Part shown: positions 1-11,895 of the stretch, piece by piece | Layout of the letters: each line of letters opens with the position of its first letter | Position numbering within the stretch: the first letter of the stretch is position 1 | From: Ascidia mentula | Taxonomy: Eukaryota; Chordata; Ascidiacea; Phlebobranchia; Ascidiidae | NCBI GenBank assembly: GCA_947561715.1 | Contig: OX387203.1 | Span: 13,578,001 to 13,642,000, forward strand | Length of the DNA stretch: 64,000 bases | Direction: 5' to 3' | The notes under the pieces: generated by a model | Told to the model about the DNA's origin: nothing | What the model saw: only the letters and a program-made list of their open reading frames with translations | The model's database searches: none | Made by a program: the position numbers and the translations under genes

Positions 1-1
1 C

Positions 2-282
2 GTGATGCTTACCTTATTCAAATAGAATGTCGACTGGTGGCAGAGGGTCGGAGCTTGGCCTGGTGGGCACTTGGAGTGGTTGCGACATGGCAAGCACGTG
101 GAATGGCGATTTTCAACACTGAGAGTGCAGCGGTAATCACCACGCTTGCAACGACAGAAAAGTATGCCTGCCGCTGGACAGTAATTGGGCATAATGAGCA
201 CGAGCCGTCGTCGTCGACGCGGCAACGACGGCGGGGGGCCTTTGCAAACGATTAAGTAGTTAAAAAGTAGCCCGGACAGGGC
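2..282. repeat. S1 monomer, type a (representative 281-bp unit)
   Basis: First complete S1 unit, phased from GTGATGCTTACC to the next copy of the same word. Its tail is CCTTTGCAAACGATTAAG followed by TAGTTAAAAAGTAGCCCG. The junction to the next unit reads GGACAGGGCG. A GC-rich inverted repeat (CCGTCGT with ACGACGG) lies near the 3' end. The unit is homologous over nearly its whole length to S2, which carries an additional block. Confidence 0.95.
270..282. other. Insertion target dyad at the S1-to-S2 junction (uninterrupted example)
   Basis: Unoccupied example of the site at which all four retrotransposons are found. The sequence is GCCC-GGACA-GGGC, a 4-bp dyad around five bases. In the elements, insertion follows GCCC, GCCCG or GCCCGG on the plus strand. 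At S2-to-S1 junctions the right arm is GGAC instead of GGGC, so the dyad is broken, and none of the four insertions is there. Its role as recognition or nicking site is inferred. Confidence 0.6.
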
Positions 283-486
283 GTGATGCTTACCTTATTC
301 AAATAGAATGTCGACTGGAGGGAATGGGGCGGAGGTTGGCCTGGTGGGCACTTGGAGTGGTTGGGACATCGCAAGCGCGTGGAATGGCAATTTCCAACAC
401 TGAGTGCCGCCGTATTTGCCACATTTGCATCGACAAGGAGAGCATCCTAGCCTCTGGACAGCAATAGGGCATGGTGAGCAAGCATG

Positions 487-519
487 CTCTGTGACGTCAC
501 AATTTCTATTGTGACAGAG
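487..519. repeat. Inverted repeat with CRE-like palindrome in S2
   Basis: The S2-specific block has CTCTGT and CACAAT on the left, pairing with ATTGTG and ACAGAG on the right around a TTCT loop, with GACGT as an unpaired bulge. Within it TGACGTCA (492-499) is a perfect 8-bp palindrome identical to the CREB/ATF consensus site. It recurs in every S2 unit. Whether any factor binds is unknown. Confidence 0.7.
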
Positions 520-527
520 GTCTACAC

Positions 528-544
528 GGTGGGCATTTCCCACC
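528..544. repeat. Short hairpin in S2
   Basis: GGTGGG and CCCACC can pair over a CATTT loop, 8 bp downstream of the larger inverted repeat. It recurs in every S2 unit. A plus-strand AATAAA follows at 566-571. No function is evident. Confidence 0.5.
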
Positions 545-3500
545 TCCGGTACTTATTCTCATAGAAATAAAATCATGCGCGCCCAAGTACAAAAGCAGCC
601 TGGCCGCTGTACAGTAATTTGGCATAATGAGCACGAGCCGGCGTCGTCGACGCGGCAACGACGGCGGGGGGCCTTAACAAACGATTACGTAGTTAAAAAG
701 TAGCCCGGACAGGACGTGATGCTTACCTTATTCAAATAGAATGTCGACTGGTGGCAGAGGGTCGGAGCTTGGCCTGGTGGGCACTTGGAGTGGTTGCGAC
801 ATGGCAAGCACGTGGAATGGCGATTTTCAACACTGAGAGTGCAGCGGTAATCACCACGCTTGCAACGACAGAAAAGTATGCCTGCCGCTGGACAGTAATT
901 GGGCATAATGAGCACGAGCCGTCGTCGTCGACGCGGCAACGACGGCGGGGGGCCTTTGCAAACGATTAAGTAGTTAAAAAGTAGCCCGGACAGGGCGTGA
1001 TGCTTACCTTATTCAAATAGAATGTCGACTGGAGGGAATGGGGCGGAGGTTGGCCTGGTGGGCACTTGGAGTGGTTGGGACATCGCAAGCGCGTGGAATG
1101 GCAATTTCCAACACTGAGTGCCGCCGTATTTGCCACATTTGCATCGACAAGGAGAGCATCCTAGCCTCTGGACAGCAATAGGGCATGGTGAGCAAGCATG
1201 CTCTGTGACGTCACAATTTCTATTGTGACAGAGGTCTACACGGTGGGCATTTCCCACCTCCGGTACTTATTCTCATAGAAATAAAATCATGCGCGCCCAA
1301 GTACAAAAGCAGCCTGGCCGCTGTACAGTAATTTGGCATAATGAGCACGAGCCGGCGTCGTCGACGCGGCAACGACGGCGGGGGGCCTTAACAAACGATT
1401 ACGTAGTTAAAAAGTAGCCCGGACAGGACGTGATGCTTACCTTATTCAAATAGAATGTCGACTGGTGGCAGAGGGTCGGAGCTTGGCCTGGTGGGCACTT
1501 GGAGTGGTTGCGACATGGCAAGCACGTGGAATGGCGATTTTCAACACTGAGAGTGCAGCGGTAATCACCACGCTTGCAACGACAGAAAAGTATGCCTGCC
1601 GCTGGACAGTAATTGGGCATAATGAGCACGAGCCGTCGTCGTCGACGCGGCAACGACGGCGGGGGGCCTTTGCAAACGATTAAGTAGTTAAAAAGTAGCC
1701 CGGACAGGGCGTGATGCTTACCTTATTCAAATAGAATGTCGACTGGAGGGAATGGGGCGGAGGTTGGCCTGGTGGGCACTTGGAGTGGTTGGGACATCGC
1801 AAGCGCGTGGAATGGCAATTTCCAACACTGAGTGCCGCCGTATTTGCCACATTTGCATCGACAAGGAGAGCATCCTAGCCTCTGGACAGCAATAGGGCAT
1901 GGTGAGCAAGCATGCTCTGTGACGTCACAATTTCTATTGTGACAGAGGTCTACACGGTGGGCATTTCCCACCTCCGGTACTTATTCTCATAGAAATAAAA
2001 TCATGCGCGCCCAAGTACAAAAGCAGCCTGGCCGCTGTACAGTAATTTGGCATAATGAGCACGAGCCGGCGTCGTCGACGCGGCAACGACGGCGGGGGGC
2101 CTTAACAAACGATTACGTAGTTAAAAAGTAGCCCGGACAGGACGTGATGCTTACCTTATTCAAATAGAATGTCGACTGGTGGCAGAGGGTCGGAGCTTGG
2201 CCTGGTGGGCACTTGGAGTGGTTGCGACATGGCAAGCACGTGGAATGGCGATTTTCAACACTGAGAGTGCAGCGGTAATCACCACGCTTGCAACGACAGA
2301 AAAGTATGCCTGCCGCTGGACAGTAATTGGGCATAATGAGCACGAGCCGTCGTCGTCGACGCGGCAACGACGGCGGGGGGCCTTTGCAAACGATTAAGTA
2401 GTTAAAAAGTAGCCCGGACAGGGCGTGATGCTTACCTTATTCAAATAGAATGTCGACTGGAGGGAATGGGGCGGAGGTTGGCCTGGTGGGCACTTGGAGT
2501 GGTTGGGACATCGCAAGCGCGTGGAATGGCAATTTCCAACACTGAGTGCCGCCGTATTTGCCACATTTGCATCGACAAGGAGAGCATCCTAGCCTCTGGA
2601 CAGCAATAGGGCATGGTGAGCAAGCATGCTCTGTGACGTCACAATTTCTATTGTGACAGAGGTCTACACGGTGGGCATTTCCCACCTCCGGTACTTATTC
2701 TCATAGAAATAAAATCATGCGCGCCCAAGTACAAAAGCAGCCTGGCCGCTGTACAGTAATTTGGCATAATGAGCACGAGCCGGCGTCGTCGACGCGGCAA
2801 CGACGGCGGGGGGCCTTAACAAACGATTACGTAGTTAAAAAGTAGCCCGGACAGGACGTGATGCTTACCTTATTCAAATAGAATGTCGACTGGTGGCAGA
2901 GGGTCGGAGCTTGGCCTGGTGGGCACTTGGAGTGGTTGCGACATGGCAAGCACGTGGAATGGCGATTTTCAACACTGAGAGTGCAGCGGTAATCACCACG
3001 CTTGCAACGACAGAAAAGTATGCCTGCCGCTGGACAGTAATTGGGCATAATGAGCACGAGCCGTCGTCGTCGACGCGGCAACGACGGCGGGGGGCCTTTG
3101 CAAACGATTAAGTAGTTAAAAAGTAGCCCGGACAGGGCGTGATGCTTACCTTATTCAAATAGAATGTCGACTGGAGGGAATGGGGCGGAGGTTGGCCTGG
3201 TGGGCACTTGGAGTGGTTGGGACATCGCAAGCGCGTGGAATGGCAATTTCCAACACTGAGTGCCGCCGTATTTGCCACATTTGCATCGACAAGGAGAGCA
3301 TCCTAGCCTCTGGACAGCAATAGGGCATGGTGAGCAAGCATGCTCTGTGACGTCACAATTTCTATTGTGACAGAGGTCTACACGGTGGGCATTTCCCACC
3401 TCCGGTACTTATTCTCATAGAAATAAAATCATGCGCGCCCAAGTACAAAAGCAGCCTGGCCGCTGTACAGTAATTTGGCATAATGAGCACGAGCCGGCGT

Positions 3501-6500
3501 CGTCGACGCGGCAACGACGGCGGGGGGCCTTAACAAACGATTACGTAGTTAAAAAGTAGCCCGGACAGGACGTGATGCTTACCTTATTCAAATAGAATGT
3601 CGACTGGTGGCAGAGGGTCGGAGCTTGGCCTGGTGGGCACTTGGAGTGGTTGCGACATGGCAAGCACGTGGAATGGCGATTTTCAACACTGAGAGTGCAG
3701 CGGTAATCACCACGCTTGCAACGACAGAAAAGTATGCCTGCCGCTGGACAGTAATTGGGCATAATGAGCACGAGCCGTCGTCGTCGACGCGGCAACGACG
3801 GCGGGGGGCCTTTGCAAACGATTAAGTAGTTAAAAAGTAGCCCGGACAGGGCGTGATGCTTACCTTATTCAAATAGAATGTCGACTGGAGGGAATGGGGC
3901 GGAGGTTGGCCTGGTGGGCACTTGGAGTGGTTGGGACATCGCAAGCGCGTGGAATGGCAATTTCCAACACTGAGTGCCGCCGTATTTGCCACATTTGCAT
4001 CGACAAGGAGAGCATCCTAGCCTCTGGACAGCAATAGGGCATGGTGAGCAAGCATGCTCTGTGACGTCACAATTTCTATTGTGACAGAGGTCTACACGGT
4101 GGGCATTTCCCACCTCCGGTACTTATTCTCATAGAAATAAAATCATGCGCGCCCAAGTACAAAAGCAGCCTGGCCGCTGTACAGTAATTTGGCATAATGA
4201 GCACGAGCCGGCGTCGTCGACGCGGCAACGACGGCGGGGGGCCTTAACAAACGATTACGTAGTTAAAAAGTAGCCCGGACAGGACGTGATGCTTACCTTA
4301 TTCAAATAGAATGTCGACTGGTGGCAGAGGGTCGGAGCTTGGCCTGGTGGGCACTTGGAGTGGTTGCGACATGGCAAGCACGTGGAATGGCGATTTTCAA
4401 CACTGAGAGTGCAGCGGTAATCACCACGCTTGCAACGACAGAAAAGTATGCCTGCCGCTGGACAGTAATTGGGCATAATGAGCACGAGCCGTCGTCGTCG
4501 ACGCGGCAACGACGGCGGGGGGCCTTTGCAAACGATTAAGTAGTTAAAAAGTAGCCCGGACAGGGCGTGATGCTTACCTTATTCAAATAGAATGTCGACT
4601 GGAGGGAATGGGGCGGAGGTTGGCCTGGTGGGCACTTGGAGTGGTTGGGACATCGCAAGCGCGTGGAATGGCAATTTCCAACACTGAGTGCCGCCGTATT
4701 TGCCACATTTGCATCGACAAGGAGAGCATCCTAGCCTCTGGACAGCAATAGGGCATGGTGAGCAAGCATGCTCTGTGACGTCACAATTTCTATTGTGACA
4801 GAGGTCTACACGGTGGGCATTTCCCACCTCCGGTACTTATTCTCATAGAAATAAAATCATGCGCGCCCAAGTACAAAAGCAGCCTGGCCGCTGTACAGTA
4901 ATTTGGCATAATGAGCACGAGCCGGCGTCGTCGACGCGGCAACGACGGCGGGGGGCCTTAACAAACGATTACGTAGTTAAAAAGTAGCCCGGACAGGACG
5001 TGATGCTTACCTTATTCAAATAGAATGTCGACTGGTGGCAGAGGGTCGGAGCTTGGCCTGGTGGGCACTTGGAGTGGTTGCGACATGGCAAGCACGTGGA
5101 ATGGCGATTTTCAACACTGAGAGTGCAGCGGTAATCACCACGCTTGCAACGACAGAAAAGTATGCCTGCCGCTGGACAGTAATTGGGCATAATGAGCACG
5201 AGCCGTCGTCGTCGACGCGGCAACGACGGCGGGGGGCCTTTGCAAACGATTAAGTAGTTAAAAAGTAGCCCGGACAGGGCGTGATGCTTACCTTATTCAA
5301 ATAGAATGTCGACTGGAGGGAATGGGGCGGAGGTTGGCCTGGTGGGCACTTGGAGTGGTTGGGACATCGCAAGCGCGTGGAATGGCAATTTCCAACACTG
5401 AGTGCCGCCGTATTTGCCACATTTGCATCGACAAGGAGAGCATCCTAGCCTCTGGACAGCAATAGGGCATGGTGAGCAAGCATGCTCTGTGACGTCACAA
5501 TTTCTATTGTGACAGAGGTCTACACGGTGGGCATTTCCCACCTCCGGTACTTATTCTCATAGAAATAAAATCATGCGCGCCCAAGTACAAAAGCAGCCTG
5601 GCCGCTGTACAGTAATTTGGCATAATGAGCACGAGCCGGCGTCGTCGACGCGGCAACGACGGCGGGGGGCCTTAACAAACGATTACGTAGTTAAAAAGTA
5701 GCCCGGACAGGACGTGATGCTTACCTTATTCAAATAGAATGTCGACTGGTGGCAGAGGGTCGGAGCTTGGCCTGGTGGGCACTTGGAGTGGTTGCGACAT
5801 GGCAAGCACGTGGAATGGCGATTTTCAACACTGAGAGTGCAGCGGTAATCACCACGCTTGCAACGACAGAAAAGTATGCCTGCCGCTGGACAGTAATTGG
5901 GCATAATGAGCACGAGCCGTCGTCGTCGACGCGGCAACGACGGCGGGGGGCCTTTGCAAACGATTAAGTAGTTAAAAAGTAGCCCGGACAGGGCGTGATG
6001 CTTACCTTATTCAAATAGAATGTCGACTGGAGGGAATGGGGCGGAGGTTGGCCTGGTGGGCACTTGGAGTGGTTGGGACATCGCAAGCGCGTGGAATGGC
6101 AATTTCCAACACTGAGTGCCGCCGTATTTGCCACATTTGCATCGACAAGGAGAGCATCCTAGCCTCTGGACAGCAATAGGGCATGGTGAGCAAGCATGCT
6201 CTGTGACGTCACAATTTCTATTGTGACAGAGGTCTACACGGTGGGCATTTCCCACCTCCGGTACTTATTCTCATAGAAATAAAATCATGCGCGCCCAAGT
6301 ACAAAAGCAGCCTGGCCGCTGTACAGTAATTTGGCATAATGAGCACGAGCCGGCGTCGTCGACGCGGCAACGACGGCGGGGGGCCTTAACAAACGATTAC
6401 GTAGTTAAAAAGTAGCCCGGACAGGACGTGATGCTTACCTTATTCAAATAGAATGTCGACTGGTGGCAGAGGGTCGGAGCTTGGCCTGGTGGGCACTTGG

Positions 6501-9500
6501 AGTGGTTGCGACATGGCAAGCACGTGGAATGGCGATTTTCAACACTGAGAGTGCAGCGGTAATCACCACGCTTGCAACGACAGAAAAGTATGCCTGCCGC
6601 TGGACAGTAATTGGGCATAATGAGCACGAGCCGTCGTCGTCGACGCGGCAACGACGGCGGGGGGCCTTTGCAAACGATTAAGTAGTTAAAAAGTAGCCCG
6701 GACAGGGCGTGATGCTTACCTTATTCAAATAGAATGTCGACTGGAGGGAATGGGGCGGAGGTTGGCCTGGTGGGCACTTGGAGTGGTTGGGACATCGCAA
6801 GCGCGTGGAATGGCAATTTCCAACACTGAGTGCCGCCGTATTTGCCACATTTGCATCGACAAGGAGAGCATCCTAGCCTCTGGACAGCAATAGGGCATGG
6901 TGAGCAAGCATGCTCTGTGACGTCACAATTTCTATTGTGACAGAGGTCTACACGGTGGGCATTTCCCACCTCCGGTACTTATTCTCATAGAAATAAAATC
7001 ATGCGCGCCCAAGTACAAAAGCAGCCTGGCCGCTGTACAGTAATTTGGCATAATGAGCACGAGCCGGCGTCGTCGACGCGGCAACGACGGCGGGGGGCCT
7101 TAACAAACGATTACGTAGTTAAAAAGTAGCCCGGACAGGACGTGATGCTTACCTTATTCAAATAGAATGTCGACTGGTGGCAGAGGGTCGGAGCTTGGCC
7201 TGGTGGGCACTTGGAGTGGTTGCGACATGGCAAGCACGTGGAATGGCGATTTTCAACACTGAGAGTGCAGCGGTAATCACCACGCTTGCAACGACAGAAA
7301 AGTATGCCTGCCGCTGGACAGTAATTGGGCATAATGAGCACGAGCCGTCGTCGTCGACGCGGCAACGACGGCGGGGGGCCTTTGCAAACGATTAAGTAGT
7401 TAAAAAGTAGCCCGGACAGGGCGTGATGCTTACCTTATTCAAATAGAATGTCGACTGGAGGGAATGGGGCGGAGGTTGGCCTGGTGGGCACTTGGAGTGG
7501 TTGGGACATCGCAAGCGCGTGGAATGGCAATTTCCAACACTGAGTGCCGCCGTATTTGCCACATTTGCATCGACAAGGAGAGCATCCTAGCCTCTGGACA
7601 GCAATAGGGCATGGTGAGCAAGCATGCTCTGTGACGTCACAATTTCTATTGTGACAGAGGTCTACACGGTGGGCATTTCCCACCTCCGGTACTTATTCTC
7701 ATAGAAATAAAATCATGCGCGCCCAAGTACAAAAGCAGCCTGGCCGCTGTACAGTAATTTGGCATAATGAGCACGAGCCGGCGTCGTCGACGCGGCAACG
7801 ACGGCGGGGGGCCTTAACAAACGATTACGTAGTTAAAAAGTAGCCCGGACAGGACGTGATGCTTACCTTATTCAAATAGAATGTCGACTGGTGGCAGAGG
7901 GTCGGAGCTTGGCCTGGTGGGCACTTGGAGTGGTTGCGACATGGCAAGCACGTGGAATGGCGATTTTCAACACTGAGAGTGCAGCGGTAATCACCACGCT
8001 TGCAACGACAGAAAAGTATGCCTGCCGCTGGACAGTAATTGGGCATAATGAGCACGAGCCGTCGTCGTCGACGCGGCAACGACGGCGGGGGGCCTTTGCA
8101 AACGATTAAGTAGTTAAAAAGTAGCCCGGACAGGGCGTGATGCTTACCTTATTCAAATAGAATGTCGACTGGAGGGAATGGGGCGGAGGTTGGCCTGGTG
8201 GGCACTTGGAGTGGTTGGGACATCGCAAGCGCGTGGAATGGCAATTTCCAACACTGAGTGCCGCCGTATTTGCCACATTTGCATCGACAAGGAGAGCATC
8301 CTAGCCTCTGGACAGCAATAGGGCATGGTGAGCAAGCATGCTCTGTGACGTCACAATTTCTATTGTGACAGAGGTCTACACGGTGGGCATTTCCCACCTC
8401 CGGTACTTATTCTCATAGAAATAAAATCATGCGCGCCCAAGTACAAAAGCAGCCTGGCCGCTGTACAGTAATTTGGCATAATGAGCACGAGCCGGCGTCG
8501 TCGACGCGGCAACGACGGCGGGGGGCCTTAACAAACGATTACGTAGTTAAAAAGTAGCCCGGACAGGACGTGATGCTTACCTTATTCAAATAGAATGTCG
8601 ACTGGTGGCAGAGGGTCGGAGCTTGGCCTGGTGGGCACTTGGAGTGGTTGCGACATGGCAAGCACGTGGAATGGCGATTTTCAACACTGAGAGTGCAGCG
8701 GTAATCACCACGCTTGCAACGACAGAAAAGTATGCCTGCCGCTGGACAGTAATTGGGCATAATGAGCACGAGCCGTCGTCGTCGACGCGGCAACGACGGC
8801 GGGGGGCCTTTGCAAACGATTAAGTAGTTAAAAAGTAGCCCGGACAGGGCGTGATGCTTACCTTATTCAAATAGAATGTCGACTGGAGGGAATGGGGCGG
8901 AGGTTGGCCTGGTGGGCACTTGGAGTGGTTGGGACATCGCAAGCGCGTGGAATGGCAATTTCCAACACTGAGTGCCGCCGTATTTGCCACATTTGCATCG
9001 ACAAGGAGAGCATCCTAGCCTCTGGACAGCAATAGGGCATGGTGAGCAAGCATGCTCTGTGACGTCACAATTTCTATTGTGACAGAGGTCTACACGGTGG
9101 GCATTTCCCACCTCCGGTACTTATTCTCATAGAAATAAAATCATGCGCGCCCAAGTACAAAAGCAGCCTGGCCGCTGTACAGTAATTTGGCATAATGAGC
9201 ACGAGCCGGCGTCGTCGACGCGGCAACGACGGCGGGGGGCCTTAACAAACGATTACGTAGTTAAAAAGTAGCCCGGACAGGACGTGATGCTTACCTTATT
9301 CAAATAGAATGTCGACTGGTGGCAGAGGGTCGGAGCTTGGCCTGGTGGGCACTTGGAGTGGTTGCGACATGGCAAGCACGTGGAATGGCGATTTTCAACA
9401 CTGAGAGTGCAGCGGTAATCACCACGCTTGCAACGACAGAAAAGTATGCCTGCCGCTGGACAGTAATTGGGCATAATGAGCACGAGCCGTCGTCGTCGAC

Positions 9501-9997
9501 GCGGCAACGACGGCGGGGGGCCTTTGCAAACGATTAAGTAGTTAAAAAGTAGCCCGGACAGGGCGTGATGCTTACCTTATTCAAATAGAATGTCGACTGG
9601 AGGGAATGGGGCGGAGGTTGGCCTGGTGGGCACTTGGAGTGGTTGGGACATCGCAAGCGCGTGGAATGGCAATTTCCAACACTGAGTGCCGCCGTATTTG
9701 CCACATTTGCATCGACAAGGAGAGCATCCTAGCCTCTGGACAGCAATAGGGCATGGTGAGCAAGCATGCTCTGTGACGTCACAATTTCTATTGTGACAGA
9801 GGTCTACACGGTGGGCATTTCCCACCTCCGGTACTTATTCTCATAGAAATAAAATCATGCGCGCCCAAGTACAAAAGCAGCCTGGCCGCTGTACAGTAAT
9901 TTGGCATAATGAGCACGAGCCGGCGTCGTCGACGCGGCAACGACGGCGGGGGGCCTTAACAAACGATTACGTAGTTAAAAAGTAGCCCGGACAGGAC

Positions 9998-10559
9998 GTG
10001 ATGCTTACCTTATTCAAATAGAATGTCGACTGGTGGCAGAAGGTCGGAGCTTGGCCTGGTGGGCACTTGGAGTGGTTGCGACATGGCAAGCACGTGGAAT
10101 GGCGATTTTCAACACTGAGAGTGCAGCGGTAATCACCACGCTTGCAACGACAGAAAAGTATGCCTGCCGCTGGACAGTAATTGGGCATAATGAGCACGAG
10201 CCGGCGTCGTCGACGCGGCAACGACGGCGGGGGGCCTTTGCAAACGATTAAGTAGTTAAAAAGTAGCCCGGACAGGGCGTGATGCTTACCTTATTCAAAT
10301 AGAATGTCGACTGGTGGCAGAAGGTCGGAGCTTGGCCTGGTGGGCACTTGGAGTGGTTGCGACATGGCAAGCACGTGGAATGGCAATTTTCAACACTGAG
10401 AGTGCAGCGGTAATCACCACGCTTGCAACGACAGAAAAGTATGCCTGCCGCTGGACAGTAATTGGGCATAATGAGCACGAGCCGTCGTCGTCGACGCGGC
10501 AACGACGGCGGGGGGCCTTTGCAAACGATTAAGTAGTTAAAAAGTAGCCCGGACAGGGC
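9998..10559. repeat. S1b-S1c pair (double S1 within a 995-bp block)
   Basis: Two S1 units in a row with no S2 between them. The first is type b (GGCAGAAGG, CCGGCGTCG, S1-type tail). The second is type c (GGCAGAAGG, ATGGCAATTTTC, CCGTCGTCG). The same ordered pair recurs at the right ends of arrays 1 and 2 and repeatedly in arrays 3 and 4, always b then c, so it was amplified as a block. It raises the local period from 714 to 995 bp. Confidence 0.9.
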
Positions 10560-11556
10560 GTGATGCTTACCTTATTCAAATAGAATGTCGACTGGAGGGA
10601 ATGGGGCGGAGGTTGGCCTGGTGGGCACTTGGAGTGGTTGGGACATCGCAAGCGCGTGGAATGGCAATTTCCAACACTGAGTGCCGCCGTATTTGCCACA
10701 TTTGCATCGACAAGGAGAGCATCCTAGCCTCTGGACAGCAATAGGGCATGGTGAGCAAGCATGCTCTGTGACGTCACAATTTCTATTGTGACAGAGGTCT
10801 ACACGGTGGGCATTTCCCACCTCCGGTACTTATTCTCATAGAAATAAAATCATGCGCGCCCAAGTACAAAAGCAGCCTGGCCGCTGTACAGTAATTTGGC
10901 ATAATGAGCACGAGCCGGCGTCGTCGACGCGGCAACGACGGCGGGGGGCCTTAACAAACGATTACGTAGTTAAAAAGTAGCCCGGACAGGACGTGATGCT
11001 TACCTTATTCAAATAGAATGTCGACTGGTGGCAGAAGGTCGGAGCTTGGCCTGGTGGGCACTTGGAGTGGTTGCGACATGGCAAGCACGTGGAATGGCGA
11101 TTTTCAACACTGAGAGTGCAGCGGTAATCACCACGCTTGCAACGACAGAAAAGTATGCCTGCCGCTGGACAGTAATTGGGCATAATGAGCACGAGCCGGC
11201 GTCGTCGACGCGGCAACGACGGCGGGGGGCCTTTGCAAACGATTAAGTAGTTAAAAAGTAGCCCGGACAGGGCGTGATGCTTACCTTATTCAAATAGAAT
11301 GTCGACTGGTGGCAGAAGGTCGGAGCTTGGCCTGGTGGGCACTTGGAGTGGTTGCGACATGGCAAGCACGTGGAATGGCAATTTTCAACACTGAGAGTGC
11401 AGCGGTAATCACCACGCTTGCAACGACAGAAAAGTATGCCTGCCGCTGGACAGTAATTGGGCATAATGAGCACGAGCCGTCGTCGTCGACGCGGCAACGA
11501 CGGCGGGGGGCCTTTGCAAACGATTAAGTAGTTAAAAAGTAGCCCGTTTCTATTTT

Positions 11557-11588
11557 ATTCGGGCGGGCTAACAGCCGCCACCACGAAT
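11557..11588 (-). other. Terminal 3' hairpin of element A
   Basis: Plus-strand ATTCG (11557-11561) pairs with CGAAT (11584-11588), and GGCGG (11562-11566) pairs with CCGCC (11575-11579), leaving an 8-nt loop and a 4-nt bulge. It sits within about 10 nt of the 3' end of the element RNA. Element C has the same fold. Family 2 keeps the outer ATTCG/CGAAT stem but uses GGG/CCC inside. This is the expected place and shape for the template-recognition stem-loop of stringent-type LINEs; that role is inferred. Confidence 0.75.
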
Positions 11589-11724
11589 ATCACACAAGGT
11601 TGCATAAATCTACACTGAAATAGAAGGAGAAGTTGTAAAGAGAAAGAGAAAGATGACGGAAAGTACAAATAGAAACAATGAATGGTGTAGCAATGCGAAA
11701 AGGGTACATCAAAATTATACAGTT

Positions 11725-11855
11725 GCAGACGACACGATTACGTTACACAGAAATGTACGAAAACGAAGTTTACAATTACAGACGACACAAATTACATGAC
11801 ACAGGAATGTACGGAAAAAAAAAGGGGGTACACAATTGCAGACGACAGGAAATTT
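11725..11855 (-). repeat. Short tandem repeats in the 3' UTR of element A
   Basis: The word CAGACGACA begins at 11726, 11779 and 11839, with related flanks (ACAGAAATGTACG, ACAGGAATGTACGG), giving a loose period of 53-60 bp. The rest of the 349-bp 3' UTR (11547-11895) is A/G-rich on the plus strand and holds no ORF that I would support. Confidence 0.65.
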
Positions 11856-11895
11856 TTAAAGATGATTTTTGTGTTGGTTGCCCGGGGAGTTGGAT

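Larger units (their letters stand above)
283..715. repeat. S2 monomer (representative 433-bp unit)
   Basis: First complete S2 unit. The first ~195 bp match the start of S1 with scattered substitutions, and the last ~110 bp match the end of S1. Between them is about 152 bp absent from S1, flanked by imperfect ~30-bp direct repeats (around 449-481 and 597-634). The tail differs from S1: CCTTAACAAACGATTACG, and the junction to the next unit reads GGACAGGACG. S2 therefore looks like an S1 derivative made by insertion or unequal duplication. Confidence 0.93.
1..11546. repeat. Satellite array 1 (S1/S2 dimer satellite)
   Basis: Tandem array of two related monomers, S1 (281 bp) and S2 (433 bp), giving a 714-bp dimer period that is visible as exact recurrence of every block. 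The order is fourteen S1a-S2 dimers, then S1b-S1c-S2-S1b-S1c, ending at element A: 18 S1 and 15 S2 units. S1a reads GGCAGAGGG near its start and CCGTCGTCG near its end. S1b reads GGCAGAAGG and CCGGCGTCG. S1c reads GGCAGAAGG, ATGGCAATTTTC and CCGTCGTCG. I saw essentially no difference between S1a copies. The array runs off the left window edge in phase. The short ORFs recurring in each unit are treated as non-coding (see rejected items). No gene is seen in this stretch. Confidence 0.97.

Noticed and set aside
37..255. Recurring short ORFs in each satellite unit (72 aa on plus; 82, 84 and 60 aa on minus), some cysteine-rich, as possible genes
   Set aside because: They persist only because units are nearly identical. 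Comparing S1 with S2 in the 84-aa frame, almost all differences change the amino acid and the S2 version shifts frame, so there is no sign of protein selection.
290..310. GTAAG on the minus strand near the insertion site (AATAAG-GTAAGC) as a real 5' splice site of a host exon
   Set aside because: A good match to the consensus, but there is no supported coding exon in front of it and no acceptor that I could argue for; a 6-base match is common by chance.
283..715. Satellite unit as a 5S rRNA, tRNA or snRNA gene cluster, a usual target for site-specific LINEs
   Set aside because: No recognisable pol III A/B boxes, 5S or snRNA sequence in S1 or S2 on either strand.
1..11546. Tandem identical spaced repeats as a CRISPR array
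   Set aside because: Units are 281 and 433 bp with no short-repeat/unique-spacer structure, and the context is eukaryotic.
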